Source: JBDKTK01 sp039680225 (GTDB lineage: Bacteria > Desulfobacterota > Syntrophia > Syntrophales > UBA4778). Taken from it: DNA of 11,375 nt. Below are positions 1 through 7,005 of this stretch, piece by piece. The position numbers and the translations under genes are program-made. Every line of letters starts with the position of its first letter. Positions within the stretch are counted from its first letter, which is position 1. Under the pieces are notes generated by a model. That model made no database searches and was not told the DNA's origin. It saw only the letters and a program-made list of their open reading frames with translations. The stretch lies in contig JBDKTK010000392.1 of NCBI GenBank assembly GCA_039680225.1, positions 1 through 11,375 of the forward strand, read 5' to 3'.

Positions 1-1433
1 TACTCGCCGCTGTTCCTCAAGATCATGAATATCCCGGATGTCTGTCCGTAGCGCTCGCCTTGCTTATAATTATCCATCAGGAAGTCAGGCGGAATGTATT
101 TATAGAGGGCGTCCGGGTCGGTCGAAAAAAAGCTCTCTGAACGGTAATTCCCGATCTGAATGGGCCTTTTTACCCGGTTTGTTTCGGATTTTACGTTCAC
201 CTTTTTCAGGGCCGGTTCGCTTAAATCCCAGAGATTGAAGCTGACGCTCATCTTGTCGCTTACTGATATCCAGTCTTCGTGAAAGTTTAAAATCCGGTTG
301 CCTTCGCAATTGGAATTGCTGAAGACCGAGGGTTTCACGCCGAAACTCCTGATTTCCGCACCCGTATTGAGGTCGATGATCTTAACGTTTCCGTTGGCAA
401 ACCCTGCGATCAGGCCTTTTTCGGTCATGACATACGGCCGGCAGTGATATTCATAAGCTATCCAGGTCACTACGTTTCCGACGTGCAGCGTCTTTTCCGC
501 GCGGATGCCGTTTTTGACCGGATTGATCAGGACCATTTCCATCCGGGCGCTGAACGGGACTTCCTGCTGCAGATCATATTCGACCCTGAGCCGGCTGTCG
601 GGGGTGAAGCCGAAAAAGAGGGATTCATCCGCCCTGACGACCGTGCCCGATTTGGCGAGGGGCCTCGGCCTGTAATTCAGGACAAGACTCCCGCTTTCCA
701 GGTCGTAGACGTTGATGTCTTCGGTTGCCTTGAGGTTCTGGTGGGCCACGTACTTCAGGTCGGAGGATATTTTGAACTTGCTCATATGCTGAAGGTTCGG
801 GATGTCGAGAGAGCCTTTCAGTCTGACATTCAGGTTTTCGTCGTAAATTACATAATCAACATTGCCTTTTGGGTCTTTACGCTGAAAAAATATCCCGTAA
901 TAACCGTATCCGAGATCCGCCACATTCTGGTGGTAGATTTGCCAGCTCGAATATTTCTGCATTTCCGGAAGTTTTATCTCCGACCCGTCCTTCATGCTGT
1001 AGATCTTCGTCCCGAACTCCTGGTTGAAGAAATACTGCCCGTCCCTGCTGAGCACGGGGCCCTGGACGTTTATCATGTTCGGAAGCGCAAGCGAGCCGGT
1101 CTTCTGCCCGTAAATGTCAAAGATCTCGGCAATTTTCCGGTAGAAGACAATGAACCTGCTGTCGTCGGCAAACTGGATGCCTGTAACAGTATATTCAGCT
1201 GTGAGCTTGACTGTCCGGATTTCCCTGCCAGTCGACATATCCCAGGTCTTGACGAATTTTCCATGGGCTGAACTGTCTTCCATCGTGACCAGGTACGTGC
1301 CGCTCGGATTAATGGCCACAAAGTTGACTCCGCCGGAATGCCCCGTCTGGACAAAGATCTCCGGAGCGGAAGCGGCGTGGGAGGGGACTGCGAAAGCGAG
1401 GAGCAACAAAAGCAATACGAGGGTCTTTTTCAT
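1..1433 (-). CDS. Exported WD40-like beta-propeller protein, C-terminus outside window
   Basis: My translation from ATG 1433 stays open for 477 codons to the left edge, so the gene is partial; its last two bases (TA) could begin a Tyr or a stop codon. Residues 1-20 form a signal peptide (MKK, six Leu in a row, then SHA before the likely cut), so the protein should be exported. A clear WD40-type blade follows at about 29-76: a GH start near 31-32, a 'TWDMSTGREIR' end. Weaker blades end near 241-252 ('VYDLESGS') and 346-362 ('GNVKIIDLNTGAEIRSFG'), with 'LWDLSE' near 401. Propellers of this kind usually act as binding platforms. The 'VQTGHSGGVN' opening resembles WD40 proteins that carry a caspase-like (C14) domain, but any such domain would lie beyond the edge. 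The Shine-Dalgarno is weak. It has its own promoter and points away from typA. Confident in the gene; the fold is likely, the function unknown. Confidence 0.75.
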   Translation of the reverse strand, partial: MKKTLVLLLLLLAFAVPSHAASAPEIFVQTGHSGGVNFVAINPSGTYLVTMEDSSAHGKFVKTWDMSTGREIRTVKLTAEYTVTGIQFADDSRFIVFYRKIAEIFDIYGQKTGSLALPNMINVQGPVLSRDGQYFFNQEFGTKIYSMKDGSEIKLPEMQKYSSWQIYHQNVADLGYGYYGIFFQRKDPKGNVDYVIYDENLNVRLKGSLDIPNLQHMSKFKISSDLKYVAHQNLKATEDINVYDLESGSLVLNYRPRPLAKSGTVVRADESLFFGFTPDSRLRVEYDLQQEVPFSARMEMVLINPVKNGIRAEKTLHVGNVVTWIAYEYHCRPYVMTEKGLIAGFANGNVKIIDLNTGAEIRSFGVKPSVFSNSNCEGNRILNFHEDWISVSDKMSVSFNLWDLSEPALKKVNVKSETNRVKRPIQIGNYRSESFFSTDPDALYKYIPPDFLMDNYKQGERYGQTSGIFMILRNSGE

Positions 1434-1481
1434 GGAAACTCACACTCAGATTGAATTTAATTCCCCGGGGCGGGGAGAAGA

Positions 1482-1510
1482 AGTGTATGTAAAGACATGT
1501 TCCATGTCAA
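1482..1510 (-). promoter_or_regulatory. Sigma70-type promoter of the WD40-like gene
   Basis: Read on the minus strand, a perfect -35 TTGACA (1505-1510) is followed by a 17-base spacer and a -10 TACACT (1482-1487, 4 of 6 consensus bases). Transcription would begin near 1475, leaving a leader of about 40 bases before the ATG at 1433. Nothing else on this strand competes for it. Confidence 0.65.
1494..1508. promoter_or_regulatory. Palindromic operator candidate GACATG-N3-CATGTC
   Basis: A perfect 6-3-6 inverted repeat sits in the spacer and -35 of the minus-strand promoter for the WD40-like gene. A repressor bound here would block RNA polymerase. No regulator is encoded beside it, so the binding protein is unknown. 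The repeat is short enough that chance cannot be excluded. Confidence 0.4.
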
Positions 1511-1549
1511 GGCCGACGATCCGGGAAATCACGGCAAAGCCAGGCTATA

Positions 1550-1583
1550 TGTGAGTTTTATCATAAATACCTCACACCTGTGA
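1550..1583. repeat. Nested inverted repeats TGTGAG...CTCACA and TCACA-CC-TGTGA
   Basis: TGTGAG (1550-1555) is matched by CTCACA (1571-1576) across 15 bases, and the right arm is also part of a second palindrome, TCACA-CC-TGTGA (1572-1583). The site lies 40-70 bases upstream of the -35 of the WD40-like gene, where an activator could bind. The spacing is not that of a standard CRP site (TGTGA-N6-TCACA). The role is unknown. Confidence 0.35.
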
Positions 1584-1596
1584 AACCATGGGTTTT

Positions 1597-1625
1597 CTGG
1601 ATGCCTGCTTTCGCAGGCATGACAC
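1597..1625. repeat. Short palindromic intergenic element, ATGCCTGC-tttc-GCAGGCAT core
   Basis: A perfect 8-bp stem (1601-1608 and 1613-1620) with a tttc loop is framed by CTGG and GACA. This matches the general pattern of a dispersed element with core 'CTGGATTCCCGC TTTC GCGGGAATGACA' that I recall from many environmental genomes. A decayed relative seems to lie at 1704-1744, and a partial reverse copy at 6861-6880. Confidence 0.6.
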
Positions 1626-1657
1626 TGAAAAAGGTTGGTCTGTCATAAAACACGTCA

Positions 1658-1702
1658 CCCCTGCCCTCGATTAAAAACTTCAAGGGCAGGCTGCAGCAGG
1701 GG
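1658..1702. repeat. Stem-loop with two alternative pairings
   Basis: CCTGCCCT (1660-1667) pairs with AGGGCAGG (1683-1690) around a 15-base loop. CCCCTGC (1658-1664) can instead pair with GCAGGGG (1696-1702). There is no U-tract, so it does not look like an intrinsic terminator. With the neighbouring elements it fills most of the gap before typA with decayed palindromic repeats. Confidence 0.4.
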
Positions 1703-1781
1703 CCCAGGATTCTGCTTCTGTATTCCTGCTTTTTCGTGAATGACCCTGTTCAAAAAAAAATCCCATTAAATGACCGCGAAG

Positions 1782-1790
1782 TGGTATAGT
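1782..1790 (+). promoter_or_regulatory. Possible extended -10 promoter of typA
   Basis: TGG followed by TATAGT (1785-1790) is a good extended -10 (TG-N-TATAAT type), which can work without a strong -35. I see no convincing -35 at 16-18 bases upstream. A start near 1797 would give a leader of about 70 bases before the typA ATG. Confidence 0.4.
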
Positions 1791-1865
1791 ACCCGCTTTT
1801 CACAGCAAAATAACTTCCTGATTTCACCGGGAAGCGGGATTTTAGAACGAAGGAGACAATCCGCA

Positions 1866-3680
1866 ATGCGGAAACCGAACATAAGAAATATCGCAATAAT
1901 CGCTCACGTCGATCACGGGAAAACCACCCTTGTTGACGCGATGCTCAAGCAGACGGGCACCTTTCGCGAGAACCAGGAAGTTGAAGAACGCATCATGGAC
2001 TCGATGGACCTCGAAAGGGAGCGCGGCATCACCATCATGGCCAAGAACACTTCCATCTGGTACAACGGCGTCAAGATCAATATAGTAGACACGCCCGGCC
2101 ACGCTGACTTCGGCGGCGAAGTCGAGCGCAGCCTCAACATGGTTGACGGCGCGCTCATCCTGGTGGACGCCAGCGAGGGGCCGCTCCCGCAGACGCGGTT
2201 CGTTGTCAGGAAAGCCCTTGCCCGGAAGCTGCCCATAGTACTCGTCATAAATAAGATTGACCGGAAGGACATCCGGATAGAGGAAGTCATCAACGAGATT
2301 TACGACCTCTTTATCGACCTCGACGCGAGCGAGCAGCAGATCGAGTTCCCCATCCTTTACACGAATGCCAAGACCGGCGTCGCCCACCGGAAGCTCGGGG
2401 ACGACTCGGAGGACCTGCGGCCGCTGCTCGATACAATCTGCTCCGCCATTCCGGGCCCGGAATGCGACGACGGCCAGGTGCCCCAATTCCTTGTGACCAA
2501 CCTCGATTACGACTCCTACGTGGGACAGATCGCGATCGGCCGGCTGATGAGCGGCGTGCTCATGATGAACCAGACGTATGCCCTCTGCGGTGAAGACGGG
2601 ATAACCAACGGCGTCAAGTTCTCCGCCCTTTACAACTATCACGGCCTGAGGAAAAAGCAGGTCGATTGCGTCGAGGCCGGTGACATTATCGCGCTCGCCG
2701 GCGTGACGCCCATCAATATCGGCGATACCATAACATCAATTGAGAATCCCGCCCCGCTGCCGCGGATCAACGTTGACGAGCCCACCGTCTCGATGATCTT
2801 TTACGTCAACAACGGGCCTTTCGCGGGCAGGGAAGGGAAGTTCCTTACTTCGCGCCACCTGTTCGGGCGGCTGGAAAGAGAAAATTTACGCAACGTCTCC
2901 CTGCGGCTCCGGAAGATCGACAGGACGGACGCCGTCGAAGTCTGCGGGCGCGGCGAGCTGCAGATGGCGGTGCTGATCGAGACCATGCGCCGGGAAGGCT
3001 ATGAGTTCATGGTATCCAAGCCGCGCGTCATCACGAAAAAGGAAGACGGACAGACTCTGGAGCCGGTGGAACGCGCGTTTATCGATATCCCCGAGGAGTT
3101 CGTCGGTATCGTGACAGAAAAACTCTCGGTGAGAAAGGGCCGGATGACGAACCTGATCAACAAGGGGAGCGGCCGGGTCAACCTGGAATTCCTGGTGCCG
3201 TCCCGCGGGCTGATCGGGTTCCGCAGCCATTTCCTGACCGATACGAAAGGCGCCGGGGTGATGAACACGCTTTTCGATGGGTACGAGCCCTGGTTCGGGC
3301 CGATCCCGCAACGGGCGAGCGGCGCGCTTCTCTCTGATAGGATGGGCAGGGTGACCACATACGCAAGCCTGGCCATGGTGGACCGCGGCGAGCTCTTCAT
3401 CGAAGTCGGGACGGAAGTCTACGGCGGGATGATCATCGGCGAGCGCAACCGCACCGGCGATTTGAACGTTAATATCACCAAGGACAAGAAGCTCACAAAC
3501 ATGAGGAGCTCAACTTCGGAAGCGACCGTGACGCTCCGGCCGCCGCGCCCGCTCTCGCTCGACCAGTCAATCGAATTCATCGCCGAGGACGAACTCGTGG
3601 AAGTGACCCCGCAAAGCATCCGCCTTCGGAAGATGGAACTGGACGCGACCAGGCGCGCAAAACGGGTCGACAGGGAATAG
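1866..3680 (+). CDS. typA: Ribosome-associated GTPase BipA/TypA
   Basis: This 604-residue protein is a translational GTPase close in length to E. coli BipA. It binds the ribosome at the EF-G site and acts in 50S assembly and in stress or low-temperature growth. The GTPase signatures are intact: P-loop AHVDHGKT (13-20), switch I ERGITI (52-57), DTPGH (75-79), NKID (129-132), and a TNAK G5-like site further on. The BipA-type domain II, an EF-G-like region with GRGELQMAVL, and a C-terminal domain with the RGLIGFR and GPIPQRASGALLS motifs follow. ATG 1866 is chosen because AGGAG (1851-1855) stands 10 bases ahead of it and the protein then begins just before the G domain. The upstream in-frame ATG at 1770 would add a non-conserved stretch spanning the likely promoter. 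It is followed, 207 bases later, by an EF-G gene with its own promoter. Confidence 0.97.
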   Translation: MRKPNIRNIAIIAHVDHGKTTLVDAMLKQTGTFRENQEVEERIMDSMDLERERGITIMAKNTSIWYNGVKINIVDTPGHADFGGEVERSLNMVDGALILVDASEGPLPQTRFVVRKALARKLPIVLVINKIDRKDIRIEEVINEIYDLFIDLDASEQQIEFPILYTNAKTGVAHRKLGDDSEDLRPLLDTICSAIPGPECDDGQVPQFLVTNLDYDSYVGQIAIGRLMSGVLMMNQTYALCGEDGITNGVKFSALYNYHGLRKKQVDCVEAGDIIALAGVTPINIGDTITSIENPAPLPRINVDEPTVSMIFYVNNGPFAGREGKFLTSRHLFGRLERENLRNVSLRLRKIDRTDAVEVCGRGELQMAVLIETMRREGYEFMVSKPRVITKKEDGQTLEPVERAFIDIPEEFVGIVTEKLSVRKGRMTNLINKGSGRVNLEFLVPSRGLIGFRSHFLTDTKGAGVMNTLFDGYEPWFGPIPQRASGALLSDRMGRVTTYASLAMVDRGELFIEVGTEVYGGMIIGERNRTGDLNVNITKDKKLTNMRSSTSEATVTLRPPRPLSLDQSIEFIAEDELVEVTPQSIRLRKMELDATRRAKRVDRE

Positions 3681-3735
3681 GGGTGGTTGCCTGCTTTTTG
3701 ATACAATTTTTATCACCCGCCCGCAAAATTATCTC

Positions 3736-3764
3736 TTGACATTCCAGAATACAATCATTAAACT
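3736..3764 (+). promoter_or_regulatory. Sigma70-type promoter of the EF-G gene
   Basis: A perfect TTGACA (3736-3741), a 17-base spacer and TAAACT (3759-3764, 4 of 6) form a near-consensus promoter in the gap between typA and the EF-G gene. The start site would be near 3771, giving a leader of roughly 115 bases that contains a small reading frame and a terminator hairpin. Confidence 0.7.
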
Positions 3765-3806
3765 CCAAAAATTGTTCTGCATAGCGGATTTGAAATCTGT
3801 TTAAAG

Positions 3807-3827
3807 ATGCTCCCCATGTTTGAATAA
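3807..3827 (+). CDS. Possible leader peptide (6 codons) in the EF-G leader
   Basis: ATG CTC CCC ATG TTT GAA TAA encodes MLPMFE and lies about 35 bases after the predicted transcription start. Its codons 2-6 are the 5' arm of the terminator hairpin, so a ribosome translating or stalled here would keep the hairpin from forming. There is no strong Shine-Dalgarno; only a weak purine run lies ahead of it. A six-codon frame arises easily by chance, so only its position makes it notable. Confidence 0.25.
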   Translation: MLPMFE

Positions 3828-3850
3828 ATCAAATGCGGGGAGTTTTTATT
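3810..3850 (+). terminator. Intrinsic terminator between typA and the EF-G gene, possible attenuator
   Basis: CTCCCC (3810-3815) pairs with GGGGAG (3837-3842). After one A-C mismatch the stem continues through two G-U pairs and five more pairs (TTTGA with TCAAA) to an AATAA loop, and TTTTTATTT follows at 3843-3850. It may end the typA transcript, but it also lies downstream of the EF-G promoter at 3736-3764. It would therefore stop EF-G transcription unless relieved. The GGGG of the 3' arm could also pair with CCCC just after the T-run (3854-3857). Confidence 0.75.
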
Positions 3851-3887
3851 TCTACCCCAAACAGCAAGAATCAAGACAGGTAAAAAA

Positions 3888-5975
3888 ATGAAAAGCGACA
3901 TCAGAAAAGTACGGAATATAGGAATCAGCGCGCATATCGATTCAGGAAAAACAACCCTGACCGAGAGGATCCTTTTTTATACGAAAAGGATCAACGTGAT
4001 CCATGACGTGAAGGGAAAAGACGGCGTGGGCGCCACGATGGACTCCATGGACCTCGAGAGGGAGAGGGGCATTACGATTGCTTCCGCGGCGACCTTTTGC
4101 GAATGGACCGGCCACGAAATAAACATCATAGACACCCCGGGGCACGTCGATTTCACGATCGAGGTTGAAAGGTCATTAAGGGTCCTCGACGGCGCTATCC
4201 TCGTGCTGTGCTCGGTTGGAGGCGTCCAGTCCCAATCGATCACGGTCGACCAGCAGATGAAGAGGTACAAAGTCCCCTGCATAGCTTTCATCAACAAGTG
4301 CGACCGCAGCGGCGCCGACCCCCTGCGCGTTATCGAGCAGATGAGATCAAAACTCGGCCACAATGCAGTTGCGCTTCAGCTGCCCATCGGGCTTGAGAAA
4401 GACCATCAGGGCGTGATTGATCTTGTTGCCATGAAGGCGATATATTTCGACGGCGACAACGGCGAGGTGCTCAGGTACGAGGAAATCCCCGCGCAGTATC
4501 TGGACCAGGCCCGTAAGTTCCGCCAGGAGCTTGTCGAGGCGGCATCGATGTTTTCCGATGCATTGATGGAGGCGGCCCTTGAAGAGCGCGAGGTCGAAAA
4601 GGATGTGCTCATTGAGGCGCTGCGCCGGGGCACAATCCGCCGGGAGATCACGCCGGTGCTGGTGGGCTCCGCCTATAAGAATAAAGGCATTCAGCCGTTG
4701 CTTGATGCAGTGACGATGCTGTTGCCGTGTCCGGAGGAAGTGGAAAACACCGCCCTCGATACGGATAAGAACGAGGAAGTCGTAAAGCTGGAAAGCGACC
4801 CGGAAAAACCGGTTGTGGCGCTGGCCTTCAAACTTGAAGACGGGCAGTACGGCCAGCTGACATACATCCGTGTATACCAGGGCGCCATCTCCAAAGGCTC
4901 AACAATTATCAACGTCCGCAGCGGGAAAAAAGTCAAAGTGGGCCGCGTCGTCCGCATGCATGCCGACCAGATGGAGGACATCGAAACGGTTTCCGCCGGG
5001 TACATCGGCGCGCTTTTCGGGATCGACTGCGCCTCCGGGGACACCTTCGTTTCACCGGGGCTGACCCTTACCATGACTTCCATGTACGTCCCGAAGCCGG
5101 TCATTTCACTGGCCATAGTGCCGAAGGACAACAAGTCCCAGATCAACATGTCGAAGGCCCTCAACCGCTTCACCAAGGAGGACCCAACATTCAAGTGCCA
5201 TGTGGACAAGGAAACAAACGAAACGATTATCGAGGGCATGGGCGAGCTTCATCTCGAAGTCTACCTGGAGCGGATGAAGCGCGAATACTCGGCGGAGGTA
5301 ACAGCGGGGAGTCCGCGCGTCGCCTACCGCGAGACGATCACCCAGCGCGCCGAGTTCAACTACACGCATAAGAAGCAGACGGGCGGCTCCGGCCAGTACG
5401 GACGGGTTGCCGGCTTCATGGAGCCGATCGCGGACGATGAGTTCGTGTTCGAAAACAAGATCGTGGGCGGTTCGATCCCCACGCAGTTCATAGCGGCCTG
5501 CGAGAAGGGTTTCCGCGAATGCCTGGCAAAAGGCCCCAAGCTGGAATTCCCGGTCACGGGCGTCAAGGTCACGATCAATGACGGCGCATCGCACTCGGTG
5601 GACTCGTCGGACATTGCCTTTCAGGCGGCCGCCCGCGGGGCGTTCCGCGAAGGCTACACCAAGGCGAGGCCGGTCATCCACGAACCCATCATGAAAGTGG
5701 AAGTGGAAACGCCCACAGAATTCCAGGGCTCGGTCATCGGCCTTTTGAACCAGAGGAGGGGCATGATCGTGGGCACCCAGGATGAGGGCATCATGTCCGT
5801 TATCGAAGCCAATGTACCGCTTGCGGAGATGTTCGGGTTTTCGACGGCCCTGCGTTCCTCGACTCAGGGGAAGGCTCAGTTCACCATGGAATTCGCCATG
5901 TACAAGCTGGTGCCGCAATCGATAGCCGAAAAGGTCGCAGAGGAAGTCGCCGCACGCAAGAAGAGGGCGGCTTAA
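3888..5975 (+). CDS. fusA: Elongation factor G, spdEFG1 / mitochondrial EF-G1-like class
   Basis: The 695-residue GTPase moves tRNA and mRNA through the ribosome after each peptide bond. The G domain holds AHIDSGKT (15-22), DSMDLERERGITI (52-64), DTPGH (82-86; H86 is the His activated by the ribosome), NKCD (136-139) and GSAYKNKG (260-267). GMGELHLE is at 450-457 in domain III, the domain IV start with HKKQTGGSGQYG at 494-505, and an EFQG...FGFSTALRS domain V near the end. Several stretches ('KGKDGVGATMDSM', 'VGGVQSQ', 'FGIDCASGDTF', 'AIYFDGDNGEV', 'LKNKG'-like) match my memory of human mitochondrial EF-G1 better than E. coli FusA, and the P-loop reads IDSGK rather than IDAGK. This marks the spd class, in which translocation and recycling are split between two EF-Gs. 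ACAGG stands 7 bases before the ATG. Expression may be controlled by the terminator in its leader. I cannot tell whether a canonical fusA lies elsewhere. Confidence 0.95.
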   Translation: MKSDIRKVRNIGISAHIDSGKTTLTERILFYTKRINVIHDVKGKDGVGATMDSMDLERERGITIASAATFCEWTGHEINIIDTPGHVDFTIEVERSLRVLDGAILVLCSVGGVQSQSITVDQQMKRYKVPCIAFINKCDRSGADPLRVIEQMRSKLGHNAVALQLPIGLEKDHQGVIDLVAMKAIYFDGDNGEVLRYEEIPAQYLDQARKFRQELVEAASMFSDALMEAALEEREVEKDVLIEALRRGTIRREITPVLVGSAYKNKGIQPLLDAVTMLLPCPEEVENTALDTDKNEEVVKLESDPEKPVVALAFKLEDGQYGQLTYIRVYQGAISKGSTIINVRSGKKVKVGRVVRMHADQMEDIETVSAGYIGALFGIDCASGDTFVSPGLTLTMTSMYVPKPVISLAIVPKDNKSQINMSKALNRFTKEDPTFKCHVDKETNETIIEGMGELHLEVYLERMKREYSAEVTAGSPRVAYRETITQRAEFNYTHKKQTGGSGQYGRVAGFMEPIADDEFVFENKIVGGSIPTQFIAACEKGFRECLAKGPKLEFPVTGVKVTINDGASHSVDSSDIAFQAAARGAFREGYTKARPVIHEPIMKVEVETPTEFQGSVIGLLNQRRGMIVGTQDEGIMSVIEANVPLAEMFGFSTALRSSTQGKAQFTMEFAMYKLVPQSIAEKVAEEVAARKKRAA

Positions 5976-5990
5976 CCCTTAAAAAAACAC

Positions 5991-6058
5991 GCTCGTTGAG
6001 CCGGTCGAAACGAGCCGCCTTTTAAAAGAAGGATTCACTTCGACAAAGCTCAGTGACC
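5991..6058. repeat. Dispersed inverted-repeat element, GTTGAGCCGGTCGA type
   Basis: The left half (5991-6015) folds as GCTCGTT-N10-AACGAGC. A diverged inverted copy of its GTTGAGCCGGTCGAAACG core lies at 6036-6058 (CACTTCGACAAAGCTCAGTG). I recall this as a widespread intergenic repeat ('TTGAGCCTGTCGAAACG ... CTTCGACAAGCTCAG') of many bacterial genomes. It fills the gap between the EF-G and ATPase genes. The left hairpin is followed by CGCCTTTT and might weakly terminate transcription. Confidence 0.6.
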
Positions 6059-6078
6059 GTTAAAACAAGGAAAATAAA

Positions 6079-6774
6079 ATGTTGAAAAATGAGCTCAATA
6101 TTCGCAATCCGTTGAGATACCTGGGAAACGGGGATGCAGAAATCCTGTCCGAAGGCTCTTTCGGCGCAGTGATGGCGCCCGTGGGCGTCGGCAAGACCGC
6201 GTTTCTCGTCCAGTTGGCCATCAATGCAATGCTTAAGGATAAAAACGTCCTGCACGTCAGCATGGCCGAGCCGGTCACAAAGGTTGCCGTCTGGTATGAA
6301 AAGCTTTTCCAGGATTTTGCCGGACAGAATAATTTTAAAAACTGGGAGCAGATACTGGAGGAAATTCTTCCTCGCCGCTTCATCATGACATTCAAGATAG
6401 AAGGGTTCTCAGTTCCCAAGCTGGAGGAAAGATTGACGGACCTGACGGCCCAGGGCGTGTTCCGGCCGGATATAATTGTGATCGACCGCTTTCCGATCAG
6501 AGGTCCCGCCCGGGAGCCCCTCCTGGAACTGAAGCGTTTTGCCGAGGAGCAGAAACTGCGCGTCTGGTTCTCTGTAACCACCCATCGGCATGAGGCGCCG
6601 ACGGCGGAAGGCCTGCCGCAGGCATTATCAAATATCGACGACTTGTTTGACGTGATACTGCAGCTGGAACCAAGCTGTGCGGACATCGTGATTAAACCTT
6701 TCAGAGGCGTTCCGGAAGGAAAAGGCACATTGAGCCTCGACCCCGCAACAATGCTGCTGAAATCAGCCTGTTAA
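6079..6774 (+). CDS. Small RecA/DnaB-like P-loop ATPase of unknown function
   Basis: This 231-residue soluble protein has a Walker A at APVGVGKT (33-40), a strand ending in 'HVSMAE' (59-64) whose E64 sits where RecA/DnaB-type ATPases keep the catalytic Glu, and a Walker B-like 'PDIIVIDR' (130-137). The C-terminal half has a 'WFSVTTHRHE' strand and turn, like the polar sensor strand of RecA folds. It is the length of a lone RecA-like core with no helicase N-terminal, primase-binding or DNA-binding domain that I can see. I recall similar unnamed 'cytoplasmic proteins' in Geobacter-type genomes, which supports a deltaproteobacterial host. AAGGA precedes the ATG. It has no clear promoter of its own, so it is probably read from the EF-G gene 103 bases upstream; a strong terminator follows. 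The substrate is unknown; whether it assists the ribosome or DNA is not shown. Confidence 0.8.
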   Translation: MLKNELNIRNPLRYLGNGDAEILSEGSFGAVMAPVGVGKTAFLVQLAINAMLKDKNVLHVSMAEPVTKVAVWYEKLFQDFAGQNNFKNWEQILEEILPRRFIMTFKIEGFSVPKLEERLTDLTAQGVFRPDIIVIDRFPIRGPAREPLLELKRFAEEQKLRVWFSVTTHRHEAPTAEGLPQALSNIDDLFDVILQLEPSCADIVIKPFRGVPEGKGTLSLDPATMLLKSAC

Positions 6775-6799
6775 AATAATCGAAAATTGAAAATGATGG

Positions 6800-6833
6800 C
6801 CCGCCCGGGGCTTTCGCCCCTGGCGGGTTTTTT
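6800..6833 (+). terminator. Strong intrinsic terminator after the ATPase gene
   Basis: CCCGCC (6800-6805) pairs with GGCGGG (6822-6827) and GGGGC (6807-6811) with GCCCC (6816-6820) around a tttc loop, with one C-T mismatch; six T follow directly. It starts 26 bases after the ATPase stop and closes the EF-G/ATPase transcription unit. Confidence 0.9.
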
Positions 6834-6860
6834 ATCTTCGTGCGGCAGACATTCAGTTTT

Positions 6861-6880
6861 CCGCGAAAGCGGGATTCAGC
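6861..6880 (-). repeat. Fragment of the CTGGATTCCCGC-type palindromic element
   Basis: Read on the minus strand this gives CTGAATCCCGCTTTCGCGG, close to the left part of the element seen intact at 1597-1625. The right arm is missing, so it is a truncated copy beside another repeat. Confidence 0.45.
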
Positions 6881-6888
6881 AAATGAAT

Positions 6889-6963
6889 TGTCATCCTGAG
6901 CGAAGCGAAGGATCTGTGTTTTAAAAAAAGAGATTCTTTGTCGCTTGGCTTCTCAGAATGACG
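6889..6963. repeat. Dispersed inverted repeat, TGTCATCCTGAGCGAAGCGAAGG type
   Basis: TGTCATCCTGAGCGAAGCGA at 6889-6908 is mirrored imperfectly by a right arm ending CTCAGAATGAC (6952-6962), with an A-rich centre. Pairs of 'TGTCATTCTGAGCGAAGCGAAGAATCT' half-sites are a widespread intergenic repeat in many bacterial phyla, as I recall. It lies between the ATPase terminator and the SLOG gene and could fold in RNA. Its mobility mechanism is not visible here. Confidence 0.7.
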
Positions 6964-7005
6964 AATCTCCGAAATCATGAAAAGAGGATTTGAGAAAGGA
7001 AGAAA

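Noticed and set aside
444..1271. Long plus-strand ORF of 275 codons
   Set aside because: It is the antisense shadow of the minus-strand WD40-like gene, which has a signal peptide, WD40 motifs and a promoter; the plus-strand protein shows no recognisable motif or Shine-Dalgarno.
1842..2642. Minus-strand ORF of 266 codons
   Set aside because: Shadow of typA, with no start context and no domain features.
5106..5918. Minus-strand ORF of 270 codons
   Set aside because: Antisense to the EF-G C-terminal domains; its length follows from GC-biased codon use and it matches no family I know.
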